Positions 24,463 to 35,445 of a DNA stretch of 64,000 nt are shown here, in pieces. The stretch comes from Kaistia granuli DSM 23481 (GTDB taxonomy: Bacteria; Pseudomonadota; Alphaproteobacteria; Rhizobiales; Kaistiaceae), in contig NZ_AQYH01000001.1 of assembly GCF_000380505.1 (NCBI RefSeq), positions 62,001 through 126,000 of the forward strand, given 5' to 3'. A program made the position numbers and the translations under genes. Numbering within the stretch: position 1 is the first letter of the stretch; each line of letters starts with the position of its first letter. Below the pieces are notes generated by a model. That model saw nothing but the letters and a program-made list of their open reading frames with translations, was not told where the DNA came from and did no database searches.

Positions 24463-25809
24463 ATGTCGCTGCCGCCCCTCTGGAGGACGTTCCTCGTCTT
24501 CCTCGGGCCGATGATCCTCAGCAATGTGCTGCAGGCGCTGTCGGGCACGCTCAACAACATCTATCTCGGCCAGATGCTCGGCGTCGGCGCGCTCGCCGCC
24601 GTCGCCGCCTTCTTCCCGATCCTGTTCCTGTTCATCTCCTTCACCATCGGCCTTGGCGCTGGCGCCTCGGTGCTGATCGGCCAGGCCTACGGCGCGCAGA
24701 AGTTGGAGACCGTCAAGGCCGTCGCCGGAACCACCCTGACCGTCTCGATCCTGTTCGGCGCCCTGGTCGCCGTATTCGGCGGCGCCTTCACCGCGCCGGT
24801 CCTGAAGCTGGTCGGTACGCCGGCGGACATCCTGCCGGATGCCACCGCCTATGCCCGCATCATGCTGATCGCCATGCCGGGCCTGTTCGTCTTCCTGCTG
24901 ATGACGTCCATGATGCGCGGCGTCGGCGATACGGTGACGCCGCTCTACGCGCTCACGCTTTCGACGGTAACCGGCCTCCTGGTCACGCCGGCGCTGATCC
25001 GAGGCTGGTTCGGGCTGCCGCAACTCGGCGTCGTCAGCGGCGCCTACGCGTCGATCCTGTCCTTCCTGGTGGCGCTCGCCTGGCTCGCCTTCTACATGCG
25101 GCGGCGCAATCATCCTCTGGCGCCGGATACGGTGCTGCTTCGTCACCTGCGCATCGACTGGAAGCTGCTGCGCTCGGTGCTGAAGATCGGCATTCCTTCC
25201 GGGGTTCAGCTGATCCTCGTCTCGCTGGCGGAGATCGCCGTGCTGGCGCTGGTCAATTCCTTCGGCTCCGACGCGACCGCCGCCTATGGCACCGTCAACA
25301 TGGTGATCAACTACGTGCAGTTCCCGGCGATCTCGGTCGCCATCACCGTGTCGATCCTCGGCGCCCAGGCGATCGGCGCCGGCCGGGTCGAGACGCTCGG
25401 CGTCATCACCAAGACCGGCCTGCAGCTCACCCTGATGATCACCGGCGGCCTGGTGGCGATCTGCTACCTGTTCTCGCGCACCCTGATCGGCTTCTTCATC
25501 ACCTCGGAACCGGTGATCGAGCTGGCGCAGACGCTGCTGCACATCGTGCTGTGGGGCTACATTCTCTTCGGCATGTCGAGCGTGCTCGCCGGCGTGATGC
25601 GGGCGAGCGGCACGGTGCTGGTGCCGACCCTGATCTCGATCGTCGCGATTGTCGTCGTCGAGGTGCCGGTCGCCTATTTTCTATCGGGGCTCTACGGCAT
25701 CAACGGCGTTTGGATGGCCTATCCGATCGCCTACCTCGTCATGCTGATGCTGCAGGCGAGCTACTACCAGTTCGTCTGGCGCAAGAAGACGATCCGGCGG
25801 ATGGTCTGA
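24463..25809 (+). CDS. MATE family multidrug/metabolite efflux protein
   Basis: The 448-residue inner-membrane protein has about twelve hydrophobic segments in two similar halves. N-terminal FLGPMILSNVLQALSGTLNNIYLGQMLGVGALAAVAAFFP and the second-half IGIPSGVQLILVSLAEIAVLALVNSFGSDATAAYGTVNMVINYVQFPA match the MatE repeats. It probably exports cationic compounds in exchange for Na+ or H+. Co-transcription with the DUF2239 gene (20-base gap) hints that both answer to the same inducer. Confidence 0.9.
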   Translation: MSLPPLWRTFLVFLGPMILSNVLQALSGTLNNIYLGQMLGVGALAAVAAFFPILFLFISFTIGLGAGASVLIGQAYGAQKLETVKAVAGTTLTVSILFGALVAVFGGAFTAPVLKLVGTPADILPDATAYARIMLIAMPGLFVFLLMTSMMRGVGDTVTPLYALTLSTVTGLLVTPALIRGWFGLPQLGVVSGAYASILSFLVALAWLAFYMRRRNHPLAPDTVLLRHLRIDWKLLRSVLKIGIPSGVQLILVSLAEIAVLALVNSFGSDATAAYGTVNMVINYVQFPAISVAITVSILGAQAIGAGRVETLGVITKTGLQLTLMITGGLVAICYLFSRTLIGFFITSEPVIELAQTLLHIVLWGYILFGMSSVLAGVMRASGTVLVPTLISIVAIVVVEVPVAYFLSGLYGINGVWMAYPIAYLVMLMLQASYYQFVWRKKTIRRMV

Positions 25810-25816
25810 GACAGTG

Positions 25817-25852
25817 GCTGACGGGCGGCGGAAGCTGCCCGCTGCCGTCAGC
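25817..25852. terminator. Hairpin between convergent MATE and AsmA genes
   Basis: GCTGACGG (25817-25824) and CCGTCAGC (25845-25852) can pair, with extra GC-rich pairing inside. There is no U-tract on either side, so it is only a possible bidirectional end. The right arm covers the asmA-like stop codon. Confidence 0.35.
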
Positions 25853-27671
25853 GCAGGGTCGGCAGGATCGAGCGGGCGAACTTGCGGATCGGACCCATGG
25901 CGGGCTTGAGGTCGGTGCCGCCGCTGCGGCGCGACAGGCCGCTGAAATCCGGCACCAGGGTCGGATGGTCCCAGCTGCCGCCGACGACGAAGGGCACATT
26001 GATCGACGTGCTGGCCGTGCCGGTGGTGCTGCGCTCGATGACGAGATCGCCGCGCGCGCTGAGGGTGGGGGCCTGCAGCGGCGCCTCGCCCGACAGCTCG
26101 ATCGTGTAGCCGGTGCCCTTTACGACGATCGACGAGGCGGTGACCTGGTCGGCATCGATGGTGAAGTTGCCGTCCGCCTGGGCGAACTTGGTCGAGCCGC
26201 CCAGCAGATTGCCGCTGATCGTGCCGTCGGCCGTGATCTTCTGCGACAGCGCGCCGATGTTGACGCCGTCGAACGAGCCGTCGGCGATGGTGGCGCGGCC
26301 ACTGCCCGACAGCGAGGCCATCATACCGTTCCAACTCGTGCCATGCGCCGAGAGGTTGACCGTCCCGCTGCCGGTGCCGTCGATATGGCCGATGCCGAAG
26401 AGGTCGGACAGCGCTGCCCGCACCGGCAGCCCGTCGACGCGGCCCTGCAGCGAGGTTGACGCCGTCTCGTCCTGCAGCGAGGCGGAGAGGCTGGCGGACA
26501 GGCGGCCGCCATAAAGCTGCGCCTCGCCGACCGACAGCGTCAGCCTTTCGTCGCGGATGGTCGCCGACGCCGCCGTGCGGCCGAGCCGGGCGCTGCCGAG
26601 CAGGACCTGCGAGGCAGAGACGCGAAGATCGACATCGCCCTCGTTGAGCGCGCTGACCGGGAAGGGCTGGTCGGGCGCTGCCCGCGCCGCCGCGACCGCG
26701 CTCGCCAGGCTTTCCGCATAGGCGGACAGGTCAAGGCTGTCGAAGGCGAGCGTGCCCTGGATCGCCGGACGGCCCTTGTTGAAGCCGAGCGACAGCACGC
26801 CTTCACCCTCATTGCCGTCGACGCTGATCTTGGCGTCCGAGAAGGTGAGCGTGTTGAGCGCCAGGCTCGCCTGGGATTCGATCGAGGCGCTGCCGAGCGT
26901 CGAGCCTTCGCCCATCGTCACGTCGAAGAAGCCGGCGAGGCGGCGGATCGACGGTGTCGTGACCGAAAGCTTGCCCTCGGCCTCCGGCTGCACGAGGTTG
27001 CGCACCATGCCGTTGAACGAGGCGCGCAGCGGCGTCGAGGCGATGGCGAACCGCAGCGCGGTTGAATTGCCGGCGACGAGGTCGAGCGGCGTGCCGATCG
27101 AGCCGTTGAAATCGATGTTCTCGTCCTGCCAGGTGGCGCTGCCCTTGAGGCTGGCGGTCGCGGACGGGTCGGGCCAGTTGATGTCGGCATTGACGCCGGA
27201 CAGCACGATTTCGGGCCTGCCCCTGGCGGCATAGTGGACGGTGCCGGCGTGGACGATCAGCCGACCGAGCTCGGAGCCGCCGCGCAGCGATCGCGGCAGT
27301 GTCCAGTTCGGCGTTCCCTTATCGTCGACGGTGAAATGGAAGACCGGCTTCTCAAGCTCCAGCAGCGAGGGTCGGACGTGGCCGACCAGGAGCGACACCA
27401 GGCTCAGTTCGGCCTGCAGCGACTCCATCACGACGAGCGGTTGCGCGCCCGTGCCCGAGCCGATCTGCACCTTTTCGAAGGTGACTGTCGGGTAGGGCGT
27501 GAAGGCGACGGTCGGCGTGCCGTCATAGGTCAGCGCCCGTCCGCTCCAGCCCGCGACTTCGCGCGTGATGGACCGGCGGACGGCCTCGATGGTGACGAGC
27601 TTGGGCGCGATCAGCACGAAGCCGACGCAGATCACCAGAATCGCCAGGATGGCTAGCAGGATTTTTTTCAT
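25848..27671 (-). CDS. AsmA family protein
   Basis: This 607-residue protein is anchored by one N-terminal membrane segment (MKKILLAILAILVICVGFVLIAPKL) with the rest periplasmic. The N-terminal block REVAGWSGRALTYDGTPTVAFTPYPTVTFEKVQIG and the C-terminal AsmA_2 block GTGSGTVNLSAHGTSWNGMMASLSGSGRATIADGSFDGVNI define the family. AsmA-like proteins are beta-rich periplasm-spanning proteins implicated in phospholipid transport to the outer membrane or in envelope assembly. No operon partner is present; it diverges from the acetoacetyl-CoA synthetase gene. Confidence 0.88.
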   Translation of the reverse strand: MKKILLAILAILVICVGFVLIAPKLVTIEAVRRSITREVAGWSGRALTYDGTPTVAFTPYPTVTFEKVQIGSGTGAQPLVVMESLQAELSLVSLLVGHVRPSLLELEKPVFHFTVDDKGTPNWTLPRSLRGGSELGRLIVHAGTVHYAARGRPEIVLSGVNADINWPDPSATASLKGSATWQDENIDFNGSIGTPLDLVAGNSTALRFAIASTPLRASFNGMVRNLVQPEAEGKLSVTTPSIRRLAGFFDVTMGEGSTLGSASIESQASLALNTLTFSDAKISVDGNEGEGVLSLGFNKGRPAIQGTLAFDSLDLSAYAESLASAVAAARAAPDQPFPVSALNEGDVDLRVSASQVLLGSARLGRTAASATIRDERLTLSVGEAQLYGGRLSASLSASLQDETASTSLQGRVDGLPVRAALSDLFGIGHIDGTGSGTVNLSAHGTSWNGMMASLSGSGRATIADGSFDGVNIGALSQKITADGTISGNLLGGSTKFAQADGNFTIDADQVTASSIVVKGTGYTIELSGEAPLQAPTLSARGDLVIERSTTGTASTSINVPFVVGGSWDHPTLVPDFSGLSRRSGGTDLKPAMGPIRKFARSILPTLR

Positions 27672-27878
27672 ATGACCCGGTGACGACTGCCCCTAACGTT
27701 TCGGAAGGTGCTACGACCGAATGGCTTCCCGATAGGCAGAATTCCGTGATTTCGCAAGGCTTTTCTCGTTGTTTCCGGTGACGTTTCGGGCGTGACTTGG
27801 CGGGATGCTGCGGATATCCATGGCCTGTCGGCGCATTTTTGCCGCACTGCAACCATTCCGGGGAGGACCGTTGCCGCC

Positions 27879-29858
<1,980 letters not shown>

Positions 29859-29864
29859 AGGGCC

Positions 29865-31553
29865 CTATCCGATCGTCGGTCCGCGCCGCTCCCGCGTTCC
29901 GGCCCGGGCCAGCAGGGCTACCGGCAGCATGCCGACGATGACGATGACGAGCGCCGCCACGGCGCCGTCCTCATAGGTGCCGCGCGCCGCCTCGCCATAG
30001 ACATAGGTGGCAAGCGTCTCGAAGTTGAAAGGCCGCAGCAGAAGCGTCGCCGGCAATTCCTTCATGCAGTCGACGAAGACGAGCAGTCCGGCCGCCGCCA
30101 GCGCCGGCGACAGCAGCGGTACGTGGATGCCGGCCATCAGCCGGCCGGTGCCGGCGCCGAGACTGTGCGCCGCCATGTCGATCGACGGCGATATGCGGGT
30201 GAAGCCTGCCTCGATGCCGCCGATCGAGATCGCCAGGAATCGCAGGCAATAGGCCAGCACCAGCGCGGCGCCGGAGCTCATCAGGATCAGGCCGGGTGAG
30301 CGTCCAACGACACTCTTCACCGCGTCGGCGATCCAGTTGTCGAGGCCGGCGATCGGCACCAGTAGCCCGACGGCGAGCACGGTGCCGGGAATGGCGTAGC
30401 CGATGCCGGAAAGCCGGATCATGCCGTGCAGCGACTTTCGCCGCGACATGCGGCCGGCGGTCGCCAGGAACAGGCCGATGGCGACGGTGAGGATGGCGGC
30501 GACAGTCGCGAACAGCACGCTGTTGCCGGTCCAGCTCCAGAGGTCGGCCGGTAATCCGCCGAGCCGGATCCGCCGCGTCGCCTGGACGACCAGATAGCTC
30601 GCCGGCACGAGGAAACCGAGCAGGATCGGCAGCGCGCAGGCGAGGATTGCGAGCAGAGCGGGGCCGCCGGCGAGCGGTTGCGCCATCGCCTGGGCACCGC
30701 CGCGCGGGCCGGAATAGTTCATGCCACGCCGACCGAGCCGTTCGAGCAGCACCAGCGCGAAGACGATGGCCAGCATGACGAGCGCGATCTGCGCCGCGCC
30801 CTCGATCGAGGAGCGCGTCACCCAGGTGGTGTAGATCGCCACCGTCAGTGTACGGACGCCGAGGAATTCCGACGCACCGATGTCGTTCAGCGCCTCCATC
30901 AGCGCGAGGCTGACGCCGACGGCGACCGCCGGGCGCGCCAGCGGCAGCGCCACGGTGCGGAAGGCGCGGAAGCGGCCGGCGCCGAGGGTCCGCGAAGCCT
31001 CGAGCATCGAGGCCGACTGCATCACGAACAGCGCCCGCACCGGCAGGTAGACATAGGGATAGAGGATGAGGCCGAGCAGGAGGATGGCGCCGCCGAGCGA
31101 CCGGATGTCGGGGAAGGGCAGGCCGCGCGGATCGGTGATGCCGAACAGGCTGCGCAGGCTGGTCTGCAGCGGTCCGACCGGATGCACCACGTCGAGATAG
31201 GCATAGGCCATGACATAACTCGGCATGGCGAGCGGCAGGAGCAGGGCCCATTCGAACAGGCGGCGGCCGGGAAAGCGGTAGGCCGTGACCAGCCAGGCTG
31301 TGCCGATCCCAATGACGGCGACCATCAGCCCGACGCCGAGGAGGAGAAGCGCCGTCGTGCGGGCCGCGACCGGCAGGACGTTGGCGATGAGGTGCGGCCA
31401 GAGCTCGCCGGAACCGCGGGAGGCGAAGAAGACGAGGCCGACGATCGGCGCCAGTGCCAGCAGCGCGATCAGCGCGCCGCCGACCAGCCAGAGCCTGTCG
31501 GAGCGGGCGGGAGCCGCCCGGAGCCGCCCCGCGGGCGCCATGGAAACGGTCAT
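29865..31553 (-). CDS. Iron(III) ABC transporter permease, fused double domain (SfuB/FbpB-like)
   Basis: The 562-residue inner-membrane protein consists of two permease domains in tandem, each with about six hydrophobic segments and its own EAA-type loop (MLEASRTLGAGRFRAFRTVALPLARPA in the first; DMAAHSLGAGTGRLMAGIHVPLLSPA in the second). This is standard for ferric iron importers. It works with the binding protein encoded just upstream; the ATPase gene is not seen in the window. Start choice is open: ATGs at 31574, 31553 and 31541 share the frame, the first two lie in a hairpin, and none has a good ribosome site. Confidence 0.9.
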   Translation of the reverse strand: MTVSMAPAGRLRAAPARSDRLWLVGGALIALLALAPIVGLVFFASRGSGELWPHLIANVLPVAARTTALLLLGVGLMVAVIGIGTAWLVTAYRFPGRRLFEWALLLPLAMPSYVMAYAYLDVVHPVGPLQTSLRSLFGITDPRGLPFPDIRSLGGAILLLGLILYPYVYLPVRALFVMQSASMLEASRTLGAGRFRAFRTVALPLARPAVAVGVSLALMEALNDIGASEFLGVRTLTVAIYTTWVTRSSIEGAAQIALVMLAIVFALVLLERLGRRGMNYSGPRGGAQAMAQPLAGGPALLAILACALPILLGFLVPASYLVVQATRRIRLGGLPADLWSWTGNSVLFATVAAILTVAIGLFLATAGRMSRRKSLHGMIRLSGIGYAIPGTVLAVGLLVPIAGLDNWIADAVKSVVGRSPGLILMSSGAALVLAYCLRFLAISIGGIEAGFTRISPSIDMAAHSLGAGTGRLMAGIHVPLLSPALAAAGLLVFVDCMKELPATLLLRPFNFETLATYVYGEAARGTYEDGAVAALVIVIVGMLPVALLARAGTRERRGPTIG

Positions 31554-31575
31554 GCCCCGGAAGATCCGGGGCATG
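31551..31575 (-). promoter_or_regulatory. Hairpin between iron-binding protein gene and permease gene
   Basis: Perfect 10-bp arms CATGCCCCGG (31551-31560) and CCGGGGCATG (31566-31575) with a 5-nt loop, starting 43 bases after the binding-protein stop. No U-tract follows on the minus strand. Both arms contain an in-frame ATG of the permease gene, so the fold would hide two of its three possible starts. Confidence 0.7.
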
Positions 31576-31617
31576 AGAAACAGCGTGGGATGCCGTTTGG
31601 GCGGCGCATCGGCAGGA

Positions 31618-32643
31618 TCAGCCGTCGAAGCCGACGACGTCGACCAGCTCGCTCGCCTGCTTGCGTTCCTTGGCGATCGCCGTCAGCGGCGTCGGATCGA
31701 CCGTCAGCGTGCCGAGTTCGGCGATGATCGGGTCGGCGGCTACACCGGCGCGGACCGGATATTCGAAATTCGCCTTGGCGTAGATCTCCTGGGCCGGCTC
31801 GGAGGCCAGGTATTCCAGCAGCCTGACGGCGTTTTCCTTGTTCGGGGCGTTCTTGGCGACGGCGGCGCCCGAAACGTTCACATGCGTGCCGGCCTTGTCA
31901 GTGAAGGTCGGCAGGATGACGCGGATCGCGTTGCCCCATTCGACCTGCTCGGGGCCGCCCTTGCCGGACCGCATCAGGCCGACATAGTAGGAATTGGCGA
32001 TGCCGACATCGCAGAGATTGGCGAGGATATCGCGCGCGACGTCGCGGTCGCCGCCGCCGGCCTTGCGGGCCAGATTGTCCTTGACGCTTGTCAGCCAGCC
32101 CTTGGCGGCATCGGCTCCGTCCTTGGCGATGACGGCCGCGATCAGCGACGTGTTATAGGGATGCTGGCCCGAGCGGATGCAGATCTTGCCCTTGAAGCGG
32201 GGATCGGCCAGGTCCTCATAGGTCAGCGTCTCGTCCTTGACCCGGTCCTTTGAGGCATAGATGACGCGGGCGCGCATCGAGAGGCCGAACCACTGGCCGT
32301 CCGCGTCGCGCAGATTGGCGGGGATCGCCTCTTCCAGCGCCGCCGACTTGATCGGCTGGGTCAGGCCGCGATCGGAGAGTTCGATCAGATTGCCGAAATC
32401 GACGACGGAGAGCAGATCGGCCGGCGAATTGGCGCCTTCGGTGGCGACGCGCTCGGCAAGGCCTTCCTTGACGAAGATCACATTCGCCTTGATGCCGGTC
32501 TCTTTGCTGAAGCTGTCGAGCAGCGGCTGGATCAGGCCGGGTTCGCGCGTCGTGTAGACGTTGACTTCACCCTCGGCGAGGGCGGGCAGCGCGGTGGTTG
32601 CCAGCAGCGCGGCGGCGGCGGCAAGGCGGGCGAGGCTAAGCAT
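31618..32643 (-). CDS. Iron(III) ABC transporter periplasmic binding protein (FbpA/FutA-like)
   Basis: The 341-residue protein has signal peptide MLSLARLAAAAALLATTALPALA. The mature start GEVNVYTTREPGLIQPLLDSFSKETGIKANVIF is the hallmark of ferric-binding proteins, and the twin tyrosines in IANSYYVGLMRSGKGG are the usual Fe3+ ligands. It hands iron to the double permease encoded downstream. The 268-base region upstream holds a symmetric TCTAGA pair that could serve iron regulation. Confidence 0.92.
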   Translation of the reverse strand: MLSLARLAAAAALLATTALPALAEGEVNVYTTREPGLIQPLLDSFSKETGIKANVIFVKEGLAERVATEGANSPADLLSVVDFGNLIELSDRGLTQPIKSAALEEAIPANLRDADGQWFGLSMRARVIYASKDRVKDETLTYEDLADPRFKGKICIRSGQHPYNTSLIAAVIAKDGADAAKGWLTSVKDNLARKAGGGDRDVARDILANLCDVGIANSYYVGLMRSGKGGPEQVEWGNAIRVILPTFTDKAGTHVNVSGAAVAKNAPNKENAVRLLEYLASEPAQEIYAKANFEYPVRAGVAADPIIAELGTLTVDPTPLTAIAKERKQASELVDVVGFDG

Positions 32644-32776
32644 CGTCGTGATCTCCGTTCATCGAGGGGGCGGAACCCTGGCCGCCGTGGATCACGGCGA
32701 CTAACGCCGGCTGCATCCCATCATCGCGAGTAGAGGTCAATAGAAGTCGGCGCGACAACTCGGCCCGATCTCGATG

Positions 32777-32800
32777 TTCTAGAATGGAATGACTCTAGAT
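32777..32800 (-). promoter_or_regulatory. TCTAGA pair upstream of the iron-binding protein gene
   Basis: TTCTAGAA (32777-32784) and TCTAGA (32794-32799), itself flanked by TGAC..TCA, lie about 140 bases upstream of the iron-binding protein start in a 268-base gap. The two TCTAGA units are 16 bases apart centre to centre. In alphaproteobacteria Irr, RirA and Fur bind AT-rich dyads in such positions; the match to any one consensus is imperfect. A TTGACC (-35-like, minus strand, 32740-32735) is nearby without a clear -10. Confidence 0.35.
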
Positions 32801-32911
32801 CATCTCGCTTCCTCTTGGAATGAAAGAGACCGGACTGACGCCGGGCTGCGATCAAGTGACCTCACGTTTCTGTGAACAGCGTATCCCGAGAAATACCGTT
32901 GCCCCGGTGGA

Positions 32912-33667
32912 CTAAGTCTCGACCCAGTCGCCGGCGACTGCCTGGACCAGCGCCAGCGCCGCGACGGCGGCGGTATCGGCGCGCAGGATGCGGGGCCCGA
33001 GCGGGATCGCTGTGACGAAGGGGAGCGCGTGCAGCATCTCGCGCTCTTCCGGCGAGAAGCCGCCTTCGGGGCCGATCAGCACGGCGAGCGGGCCCTTTGG
33101 AAGTGCCCGCAGGATCGACAGCGGATCGGCGCCGGTCTCGTCCTCGTCGCAGAAGATGATCCGCCGCTCGGGCTCGTCCTTCGGCCAGCGCGCGAGCAGG
33201 GCGGCGAGCGGTTCGGCCGACGCGATCTCGGGGATCGACAGCACGCCGCATTGCTCCGCCGCCTCGATCGCGTTGGCGACGAGGCGGTCGTCGTTCAGGC
33301 GCGAAACCTGAGTGCGGCGGGTGATCACCGGCCGGATCAGCCCGGCGCCCATCTCGACCGCCTTCTGCACCATGTAGTCGAGCCGCGCCTGCTTGATCGG
33401 CGCGAACAGATAGTGGAGCGTCGAGGGCGGTGTCTGCTCGCGCGACAGCGCGTCGGCCGTCAGCACGGCGCCCTTGCGGCCGGCCTCGGCGAGCGTGGCG
33501 CGCCATTCGCCGTCGCGACCGTTGAAGATCAGCACCGGGTCGCCCTCGCGCATGCGGAGCACGTTGACGAGATAGTTGGTCTGGCCCTTGTCCATGACGA
33601 TGCGGGCGCCCGCGTTGAGCGGGGCATCGATGAACAGGCGTTGGGTGGTGAAATCATAGCGCGACAT
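32912..33667 (-). CDS. rsmE: 16S rRNA m3U1498 methyltransferase RsmE
   Basis: The 251-residue SPOUT methyltransferase has an N-terminal PUA-like part (MSRYDFTTQRLFIDAPL...LRMREGDPVLIFNGRDGEW) and a C-terminal trefoil-knot SAM site with IGPEGGFSPEERE and LGPRILRADTAAVAAL, the diagnostic RsmE motifs. It methylates U1498 of 16S rRNA in the assembled 30S subunit. Start ATG 33667 gives the normal family length; the open frame continues upstream but that part overlaps the xseA gene on the other strand. It is divergent from xseA by 138 bases. Confidence 0.95.
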   Translation of the reverse strand: MSRYDFTTQRLFIDAPLNAGARIVMDKGQTNYLVNVLRMREGDPVLIFNGRDGEWRATLAEAGRKGAVLTADALSREQTPPSTLHYLFAPIKQARLDYMVQKAVEMGAGLIRPVITRRTQVSRLNDDRLVANAIEAAEQCGVLSIPEIASAEPLAALLARWPKDEPERRIIFCDEDETGADPLSILRALPKGPLAVLIGPEGGFSPEEREMLHALPFVTAIPLGPRILRADTAAVAALALVQAVAGDWVET

Positions 33668-33805
33668 GCGTCTCGATAGCGCGGAGCCCGGCCAGGCCGC
33701 AAGGTGGCGCGGCTGCCGGCTTGACCGGGACGGGCGGCGGGGGCATTCAGGACCGGCAATTCCCGTCGGCACGTCTCGGCGGCATGAAGAAGGGCCGCGA
33801 CCGAC

Positions 33806-35356
33806 TTGACCGATCCCGTCCATAACGCCGGCGAATATTCCGTCTCCGAAATCTCGATGGCGCTGAAGCGCACCGTCGAGGACGCGTTCGGTTTTGTCCG
33901 CGTGCGGGGCGAAATATCGGGCTATCGCGGGCCGCATTCCTCGGGCCACGCCTATTTCGCGCTGAAGGACGACCGCGCCAAGATCGAGGCGGTGATCTGG
34001 AAGGGCAATTTCGGCAAGCTGCGCTTCCGGCCCGAAGAGGGCATGGAGGTCATCGCCACCGGCAAGCTGACCACCTTCCCGGGCTCGTCCAAATACCAGA
34101 TCGTCATCGAGGCACTGGAGCCGGCCGGCGTCGGCGCGCTGATGGCGCTGCTCGAGGAGCGCCGGCGCAAGCTCGCGGCCGAAGGTCTGTTCGATTCGGG
34201 GCGCAAGCGGCCGATCCCCTACCTGCCCCGCGTGATCGGCGTCGTCACCTCGCCGACCGGCGCCGTCATCCGCGACATCCTGCATCGCCTCGACGACCGC
34301 TTTCCGGTCCGCGTGCTCGTCTGGCCGGTGCGCGTGCAGGGCGAGACGTCGGCGGCGGAAGTGGCTGCGGCGATCGCCGGCTTCAACGCGCTCCCCGTTG
34401 GCGGCGCCATCCCGCGTCCCGACGTGCTGATCGTCGCGCGCGGCGGCGGCAGCCTCGAGGACCTCTGGGGCTTCAACGAGGAGATCGTCGTCCGCGCGGC
34501 CGCCGCCTCGTCGATTCCGTTGATCTCCGCCGTCGGCCACGAGACCGACACGACGCTGATCGATTTCGCCGCCGATTTGCGCGCGCCGACGCCGACGGGT
34601 GCTGCCGAAATGGCTGTGCCGGTGCGCTCGGAGCTGCTGGGCACGGTCAGCGATCTCGGCCGCCGGCTCGACGGCGCCATGCTGCGCCTGGTCGAGGCAC
34701 GCCGGCGCGAGCTTCGCGCCGCCGCCCGGGCCTTGCCGCGCCTCGACGATCTGCTCGCGATACCGCGCCGCTCCTTCGACGAGCTGTCGGCTCGCATCGG
34801 CCGCGCGCTCGGGGCTAACACGCTGGCGCATCGCGGCAAGCTGGAGCGGACCGCCGGCCGCCTGTCGCTGTCTTCCCTGGACCGCCTCACCCTTCGCGCT
34901 CGCGACCGCCTAAACGCGCTCGGCGAGCGGCAGGGGCGGGCGCTGGAGGTGCATGCCGAGCGCAAGCGCGCGCTCTTCGCCCGCGTCGCCGGCCGTCTTC
35001 GGATCGAGCCGCTGTCGCAGCGTGTTGCGCGCGGCGCCGTGCAGATCGCCGATATCGACGGCCGCGGCGGCCGCGCCTTCATCCGCATCGTCGAGCGAAA
35101 CCGCGACCGTCTCGACCGCGCCTGGCGGCTGGCCGAGACGCTCTCTTATCGCAGCGTGCTGGCGCGCGGCTTCGCGCTGGTGACGGATGCCGAGGGCAGG
35201 ACGGTCCGCGCCGCAGCGAAAGTCGCGAGCGGCGAGGCGCTGACGATCGAGTTCCAGGACGGCAAGATTGGCGCCATCGCCGCCGGCGGCGCCGCCGAAC
35301 CGCGCCCGAAGCGTGCCGCCAAGCCAAAGCCGCCGACGCAGGAAAGCCTGTTCTAG
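33806..35356 (+). CDS. xseA: Exodeoxyribonuclease VII large subunit
   Basis: The 516-residue nuclease subunit has an N-terminal OB fold ([42 protein letters not shown]), then the catalytic region [37 protein letters not shown] and [32 protein letters not shown], then a long helical C-terminus. With XseB, not encoded here, it degrades single-stranded DNA in both directions. The start appears to be TTG 33806: a stop lies in frame just upstream (33785), and the next ATG (33857) would cut into the conserved EYSVSE block. Confidence 0.94.
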   Translation: MTDPVHNAGEYSVSEISMALKRTVEDAFGFVRVRGEISGYRGPHSSGHAYFALKDDRAKIEAVIWKGNFGKLRFRPEEGMEVIATGKLTTFPGSSKYQIVIEALEPAGVGALMALLEERRRKLAAEGLFDSGRKRPIPYLPRVIGVVTSPTGAVIRDILHRLDDRFPVRVLVWPVRVQGETSAAEVAAAIAGFNALPVGGAIPRPDVLIVARGGGSLEDLWGFNEEIVVRAAAASSIPLISAVGHETDTTLIDFAADLRAPTPTGAAEMAVPVRSELLGTVSDLGRRLDGAMLRLVEARRRELRAAARALPRLDDLLAIPRRSFDELSARIGRALGANTLAHRGKLERTAGRLSLSSLDRLTLRARDRLNALGERQGRALEVHAERKRALFARVAGRLRIEPLSQRVARGAVQIADIDGRGGRAFIRIVERNRDRLDRAWRLAETLSYRSVLARGFALVTDAEGRTVRAAAKVASGEALTIEFQDGKIGAIAAGGAAEPRPKRAAKPKPPTQESLF

Positions 35357-35445
35357 GACTTCGTCCTTTCCGCGCTACTGACTCGGGGTCCACTATTTCG
35401 CCTTGCCGGGCGGTGACGCTCGAATCGGATCGCCGCAGACCGATC

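Noticed and set aside
27696-27789. Two copies of ACGTTTCGG between the AsmA and acetoacetyl-CoA synthetase genes
   Set aside because: Nine-base direct repeats 85 bases apart with no symmetry or promoter link are expected by chance in a gap of this size.
33668-34831. N-terminal extension of rsmE to 639 codons
   Set aside because: RsmE normally starts near MSRYDFTTQRLF; the extra part is antisense to xseA, which has strong motifs.
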